The position numbers and the translations under genes are program-made. From DATGMS01 sp040905145 (lineage in GTDB: Bacteria > Bacteroidota > Bacteroidia > Cytophagales > Cyclobacteriaceae): 38,535 nucleotides of DNA. The notes below the pieces were generated by a model. The model was not told the DNA's origin. It made no database searches and saw nothing but the letters and a program-made list of their open reading frames with translations. The stretch lies in NCBI GenBank assembly GCA_040905145.1, contig JBBDSC010000105.1, positions 1-38,535 on the forward strand, in the 5' to 3' direction. Below are positions 34,964 to 38,535 of this stretch, one piece after another; within the stretch, counting starts at the first letter, position 1, and each line of letters opens with the position of its first letter.

Positions 34964-35156
34964 TGAACTGCATTTAAATACATACCTTGACATGGTAATT
35001 CTGTTATTAAATATATATAAAATAATATTATACAGTATTAAATCTTTTTTAATTATTTTCTTAATAGACTTCATTTAATAATTTTTTCCTTAAAAGACTA
35101 ATATGATTTTCAATAAATATCCTAAAAATAGGTTGCTTAAATTTTTATGAAAAAAT

Positions 35157-35188
35157 TTTGAACAATAAATATAAAAACCCTATCTTTA
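35157..35188 (+). promoter_or_regulatory. Candidate promoter upstream of the polysaccharide genes
   Basis: TTTG (35157-35160), a 20-nt spacer and TATCTTTA (35181-35188) match the Bacteroidota consensus except for the last base. It faces the polysaccharide genes, but about 1.27 kb of largely non-coding DNA separates it from the first intact start (36468). Confidence 0.5.
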
Positions 35189-36138
35189 AACCTCATAGGC
35201 ATAAAAATGAATTTTAAAAGTAGCTGATAGGAATATCTTCTTTATCTTTTTTCGTTATCAATTAGAATGTTGATTTTCTAAATTCCTTTAGATAATTTGA
35301 TTATATTTTGCTTACCTCAAGTAAAAATCATCTTGATTAGATGATGAATCTTTATGCACAACAAAGATTTAAGTTAATGGGATTGACGGGGCGAAGCTGT
35401 GGATTTCAAGGAATAATAATACTATTTAAATGATATTGAAAACTTCATTTACAATTTGAATAAGGAGTTCCCAGAGCCTATACTTAATAAGGATAATTCT
35501 CGGTAAACGGTTTGAATTTAAAGTCTAATGAGATGTTCAATTCTTCCAACCTTTCCGCTATACAAGGATAGATCTGATAACAGATGTAATATTCACATCC
35601 CCTTAATTATTATCTGAAGTCCAATAATGTAACCTATGTACAATCCAATAAATCAAAAGTAGACAGTTCCAGCAGAATATCACAATTAAAATTGCTATTG
35701 GGTAAAATAGGATACATTTTCAAAAGATTATATTTGAATATGAACTTTTGAAAAAGTTTCATGACCAAAAGAATTAATTTTTTTTTATTTCATTATTTAA
35801 TGAAACAGATTTAACCATTAGAGGATTAGAATTTTTACACTGTGTGACCTTATTTAACTTGTAGTTAATTGATATAGTGTTAATGAGAATGATTTCATTT
35901 GCTAAAGTTTAAGTGAATTAATGAAAAATAATCGTAAAAGGCATAGAATGGCTTTTAATTCAATTAAGATCAAGAAGTTATTGAGTTTTCAAATATTTTA
36001 AACCAATGGGAATGAGTTTTGTCTGAAGTTAATGGGTAAAAACCAATCATTCTTAGTTGAATAAAGGGAACCTTGGATAGATAAGGAATAATCAAAATTA
36101 TATGATAGAATAAAATATTTCCAAATGTATTCTTACTA

Positions 36139-36402
36139 TTGGTGAGGATTATAGAATACCTAAAGGAGGTAGAGTGGTTTAAAAAAGAACTTTCTGATAC
36201 TCTACTTCAACTAGTGGATAGTTCAGATTCCTTCAGCCGGAATTATTTTAATATAGAATTTATTAAAAAAATGATATGGATGCACGTATCCAAAAAAAAG
36301 GACTATAAAAAACATCTTTTTATGATATTGTCTTTAGAACTGTGGTATAAAAATTTCTATCTCACTAATGATATTGAAAAGTTTAAAATCAAATCCCTTT
36401 AA
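36139..36402 (+). pseudogene. Asparagine synthetase (AsnB-like) C-terminal remnant
   Basis: The frame encodes EWFKKELSDTLLQLVDSS and then NYFNIEFIKKMIWMHVSKKK, and ends near ILSLELWYKNFY. This follows the order at the end of glutamine-hydrolysing asparagine synthetases (P-x-x-EWF-x-x-EL, F-N-x-x-x-V/I, H-x-x-x-x-x-D-x-x-x-x-L, LELW-x-x-x-F). The rest of the roughly 600-residue enzyme is absent. Just upstream a YRIP segment in another frame (36147-36158) fits the expected GF-x-x-P element, so a frameshift near 36160 is likely. AsnB-like genes are common in surface-polysaccharide loci. Confidence 0.7.
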
Positions 36403-36467
36403 AAGTTTATTTTTGCTGCGGTTTAACCCTCCTTTTTTAATCCTGCATGCTTAAGAGATCTCGCCAT

Positions 36468-36944
36468 ATGGAAAACAAAAGAATTATCCTAATCTGTTCC
36501 GATGGGGGGCACCTTGCTCAGATATTGGAATTAGAGGAAATGTTTCTTCACTATAACTATCTTATTGTTACGGAAGAATCCCCTGCTACCATTCCTCTGA
36601 AAGATAAGTATAATATCAGGTATTTAAAAGGTAGGCCTAAAGGCCAGAAGAGAAACTTAGCTTTCATCTTCAGTCTAATTGCCAATACTTTTTTATCCCT
36701 TAAGATTTTAATTCAACATTTTCCAAAGGCAATAATTACCACAGGAAGTCATACGGCCATTCCAATGTGCTTATTGGGAAAAATCTCAGGTGTCAAAATC
36801 ATTTGGATACTCTCTTATGCCAGGATGAATTCAAGAGCATTTTCTGCAGATATTATTTATCCAATAGCCGATAAATTTATCATACAATGGCCGGGAGTAC
36901 AAAAGTATTATAAGAAAGGAGTTTACCTTGGAGGTATCTATTAA
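36468..36944 (+). CDS. PssD/Alg14-like polysaccharide biosynthesis protein
   Basis: This 158-residue protein resembles PssD/Cps14F, the membrane-anchoring half of a two-part glycosyltransferase equivalent to eukaryotic Alg14. It begins with IILICSDGGHLAQILELEEM, the GGH motif of the family. A hydrophobic segment lies at about 67-87, and ITTGSHTAIPMCLLGKISGVKI follows. The upstream ATG at 36447 would add seven unrelated residues, so I chose 36468. The PssE-like partner starts 11 bp later, and together they would add the second sugar to an undecaprenyl-linked repeat unit. Confidence 0.87.
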   Translation: MENKRIILICSDGGHLAQILELEEMFLHYNYLIVTEESPATIPLKDKYNIRYLKGRPKGQKRNLAFIFSLIANTFLSLKILIQHFPKAIITTGSHTAIPMCLLGKISGVKIIWILSYARMNSRAFSADIIYPIADKFIIQWPGVQKYYKKGVYLGGIY

Positions 36945-36955
36945 TTTAAGTTGTT

Positions 36956-37435
36956 ATGATTATTGTATTACTCGGAACATTTCCAACAGCTTTTGAAAGA
37001 CCCCTAGTCCAAATTGACCGACTTTGTAGAGAAGGTATTATTCAAGAAAAGGTCATTGTACAGAGTGGGCACACCCAATTTGAATCTGAATTTCTGGAAA
37101 TGCGACCTTTTATTCCTCCAGATGAGCTTACTGAGCTGTATAAAGAGGCAAGGGTGGTGATATCCCAGGCAGGAACCGGGTCTTTGATTAAGGGGTTGAA
37201 GTTAAATAAAAAAATTATCTCTATCCCGAGATTAGCTAAATATGGCGAAGTTGTAGATGACCACCAGGATGAAATTCTAAATGAATTCGTCAATCTAAAT
37301 TATATTCTTCCCTGGACGGAGGATATTGCTTTAGAGACTGTACTGATTAAGATTGAGAATTTTGAACCATCTCCTTATGTTTCCATTAAACAAAAATTCA
37401 TAGATCACTTAGAAGCATATATTAATTCTATTTAA
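36956..37435 (+). CDS. PssE/Alg13-like glycosyltransferase subunit
   Basis: This 159-residue protein is the catalytic, donor-binding partner of the preceding gene. MIIVLLGTFPTAFERPLVQI at the start and VVISQAGTGSLIKGLKLNKK with PRLAKYGEVVDDHQ later (about 73-110) match the C-terminal half of GT28 enzymes that bind UDP-sugars. It has no membrane segment and is probably recruited to the membrane by the PssD-like protein. The donor sugar is unknown; GlcNAc, Gal or Glc derivatives are used by relatives. Confidence 0.88.
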   Translation: MIIVLLGTFPTAFERPLVQIDRLCREGIIQEKVIVQSGHTQFESEFLEMRPFIPPDELTELYKEARVVISQAGTGSLIKGLKLNKKIISIPRLAKYGEVVDDHQDEILNEFVNLNYILPWTEDIALETVLIKIENFEPSPYVSIKQKFIDHLEAYINSI

Positions 37436-37464
37436 CAATATTAACCTCAATTATTTGAAAACCT

Positions 37465-38508
37465 ATGGTAAAAATAGGCTTAGTAGGCGCTGGAAAAATG
37501 GGAATATCACATTTATCAATTTTAGGAGCACATCAGAATGTGCAAATAGTTGGTGTATGTGATACTTCAAAACTTGTTCTTAGCGCTCTGGAAAAATATA
37601 GTAATTTTAAATGCTATACAGATTTTATTAGGATGGTGGAAGAGCAAAAACCAGATGCAATATTTGTGGCAACTCCAACCAAATTCCATTTTGATTTTGT
37701 AAAGGAGCTTTTAAATAGAAACATTCATGTATTTGTAGAAAAACCCTTTTGTCTTACCGAAGAGCAGGGAATGGCACTTACGACTTTGGCTTCCCAAAGA
37801 AAGTTAATAAATCAGGTAGGTTATCATAATAAATTTGTGGGAACCTTCAGGGAGGTAAAAAAGTTGGTGAAAGGAGGATCCATTGGTGAAGTCAGTCATT
37901 TTATGGGTGAAGCGTATGGGCCGGTTATTACAAAGAAAGAGGAGGGAACCTGGCGTTCCAACCCTTCAGAAGGGGGCGGCTGTCTAATGGATTATGCCTC
38001 TCACGTAATAGACCTTATTAATGACATACTTTCCCCGGTTACCGCTTCAAGTGGAAGTATGGTAAAATCAGTTTATTCCAAAACGGTAGATGATGCAGTC
38101 TATTCTCTACTTGAACTTGCTGATAAAACTACGGGGGTATTTTCTGTAAATTGGAGTGATGAAACCTATAGAAAGATGTCCACTTCAATTACTATAAATG
38201 GTGCAAAAGGAAAGATTATTTCAGATGCAAATGAATTGAAAGTATATTTTAAAGATGAAGATTGTCCTGAGGGATATTCTAAAGGATGGAATGTAAAATA
38301 TGTAACAGATCTAACAGATCAGGTAGATTTTTATCTTAGAGGGGAAGAATATTCTGCGCAGGTGAACTACTTTATCAATGCAGTGATGGGAAAGGCACCC
38401 AATAATATTAACACTTTTGAAAGTGCCTTACTCACTCACAAAGCGATTTCAGTAATAAAGAATAACTCAAAACAAACCACCAATGGAAAGAATCTTGTAT
38501 GGGGATAA
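37465..38508 (+). CDS. Gfo/Idh/MocA family NAD(P)-dependent oxidoreductase
   Basis: This is a complete 347-residue oxidoreductase. The Rossmann motif GLVGAGKMGISH opens it, VATPTKFHFDFV lies near 73, and VEKPFCLT (about 91) holds the EKP catalytic lysine motif. GGCLMDYASHVIDLI (about 172) matches the family's second catalytic region. The family oxidises or reduces sugars and NDP-sugars. Placed 29 bp after the PssE-like gene, it probably makes a modified sugar for the polysaccharide, perhaps a 3-keto or uronic intermediate (inference). The window ends 27 bp after its stop. Confidence 0.9.
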   Translation: MVKIGLVGAGKMGISHLSILGAHQNVQIVGVCDTSKLVLSALEKYSNFKCYTDFIRMVEEQKPDAIFVATPTKFHFDFVKELLNRNIHVFVEKPFCLTEEQGMALTTLASQRKLINQVGYHNKFVGTFREVKKLVKGGSIGEVSHFMGEAYGPVITKKEEGTWRSNPSEGGGCLMDYASHVIDLINDILSPVTASSGSMVKSVYSKTVDDAVYSLLELADKTTGVFSVNWSDETYRKMSTSITINGAKGKIISDANELKVYFKDEDCPEGYSKGWNVKYVTDLTDQVDFYLRGEEYSAQVNYFINAVMGKAPNNINTFESALLTHKAISVIKNNSKQTTNGKNLVWG

Positions 38509-38535
38509 CCAGTTTTTCGGAGTAAATCATACCTC

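Larger units (their letters stand above)
34637..36138. other. Long AT-rich region without intact genes
   Basis: This 1.5-kb stretch has no credible intact gene. A minus-strand open frame at 34679-35074 has low-complexity content and crosses two hairpins, so I do not call it. Around 34700-34930 the DNA is locally GC-richer, with G-runs and hairpins (for example CCTCTCCCT/AGAGGGGGG near 34700). From 35000 on it is very AT-rich with many stops in all frames. A good plus-strand promoter lies at 35157-35188. The region probably consists of eroded genes and insertion debris before the polysaccharide genes. Confidence 0.55.

Noticed and set aside
34679..35074. 131-codon minus-strand open frame
   Set aside because: It crosses two hairpins and low-complexity runs, has no recognisable motif, and its middle derives from the recurring TTTTGGTACTTTTG intergenic palindrome.

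Overview
The window looks like a chromosomal segment of a Bacteroidota bacterium, most likely order Cytophagales and perhaps family Cyclobacteriaceae. The evidence is the recurring promoter form TTTG-N19/20-TAnnTTTG, a DUF2480 gene, and a giant secreted protein with a C-terminal type IX secretion (T9SS) sorting domain. No tRNA gene, CRISPR array or intact transposon was found. The left edge appears to be an rRNA operon leader whose transcript runs out of the window, with 16S rRNA probably starting at positions 7 to 1.

Positions 1-21.7 kb are mostly housekeeping. A leftward operon holds rpmH, rnpA, an S41 processing protease, tsaB and a DUF2480 gene. Facing it are an M61 peptidase, a DoxX protein and cytidine deaminase. 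Leftward genes follow for a ThuA protein, a VanX-like dipeptidase, an SDR oxidoreductase, an MsbA-like ABC exporter, a small membrane protein, aspartate kinase, ribH, a TPR protein with its own promoter and terminator, and pdhA. Then come recF (rightward), a second DoxX protein, a nucleotidyltransferase, a glnK-amtB nitrogen pair and an outer-membrane protein. Two intergenic stretches (9345-9576 and about 17195-17611) carry GGCTWWAGCC palindromes and 7-bp periodic repeats, and each abuts the stop codon of a leftward gene.

Positions 21.8-38.5 kb are accessory and more AT-rich outside the giant gene. They hold a decayed DDE transposase, a truncated and an intact copy of a GT61 glycosyltransferase, and a 9.6-kb gene for a secreted multidomain protein. 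That protein combines a sugar-dehydrogenase-like propeller, PKD, CBM6-like, six malectin-like domains, FG-GAP repeats, five Ig/cadherin-like domains and a T9SS tail. After it lie an IS110-type transposase remnant, about 1.5 kb of AT-rich DNA with one good promoter, a frameshifted asparagine-synthetase tail, and a PssD/PssE-like glycosyltransferase pair with a Gfo/Idh/MocA oxidoreductase. The last three genes look like the start of a surface-polysaccharide locus. GT61, the polysaccharide genes and the carbohydrate-binding giant protein together suggest a variable cell-surface region bounded by mobile-element debris.
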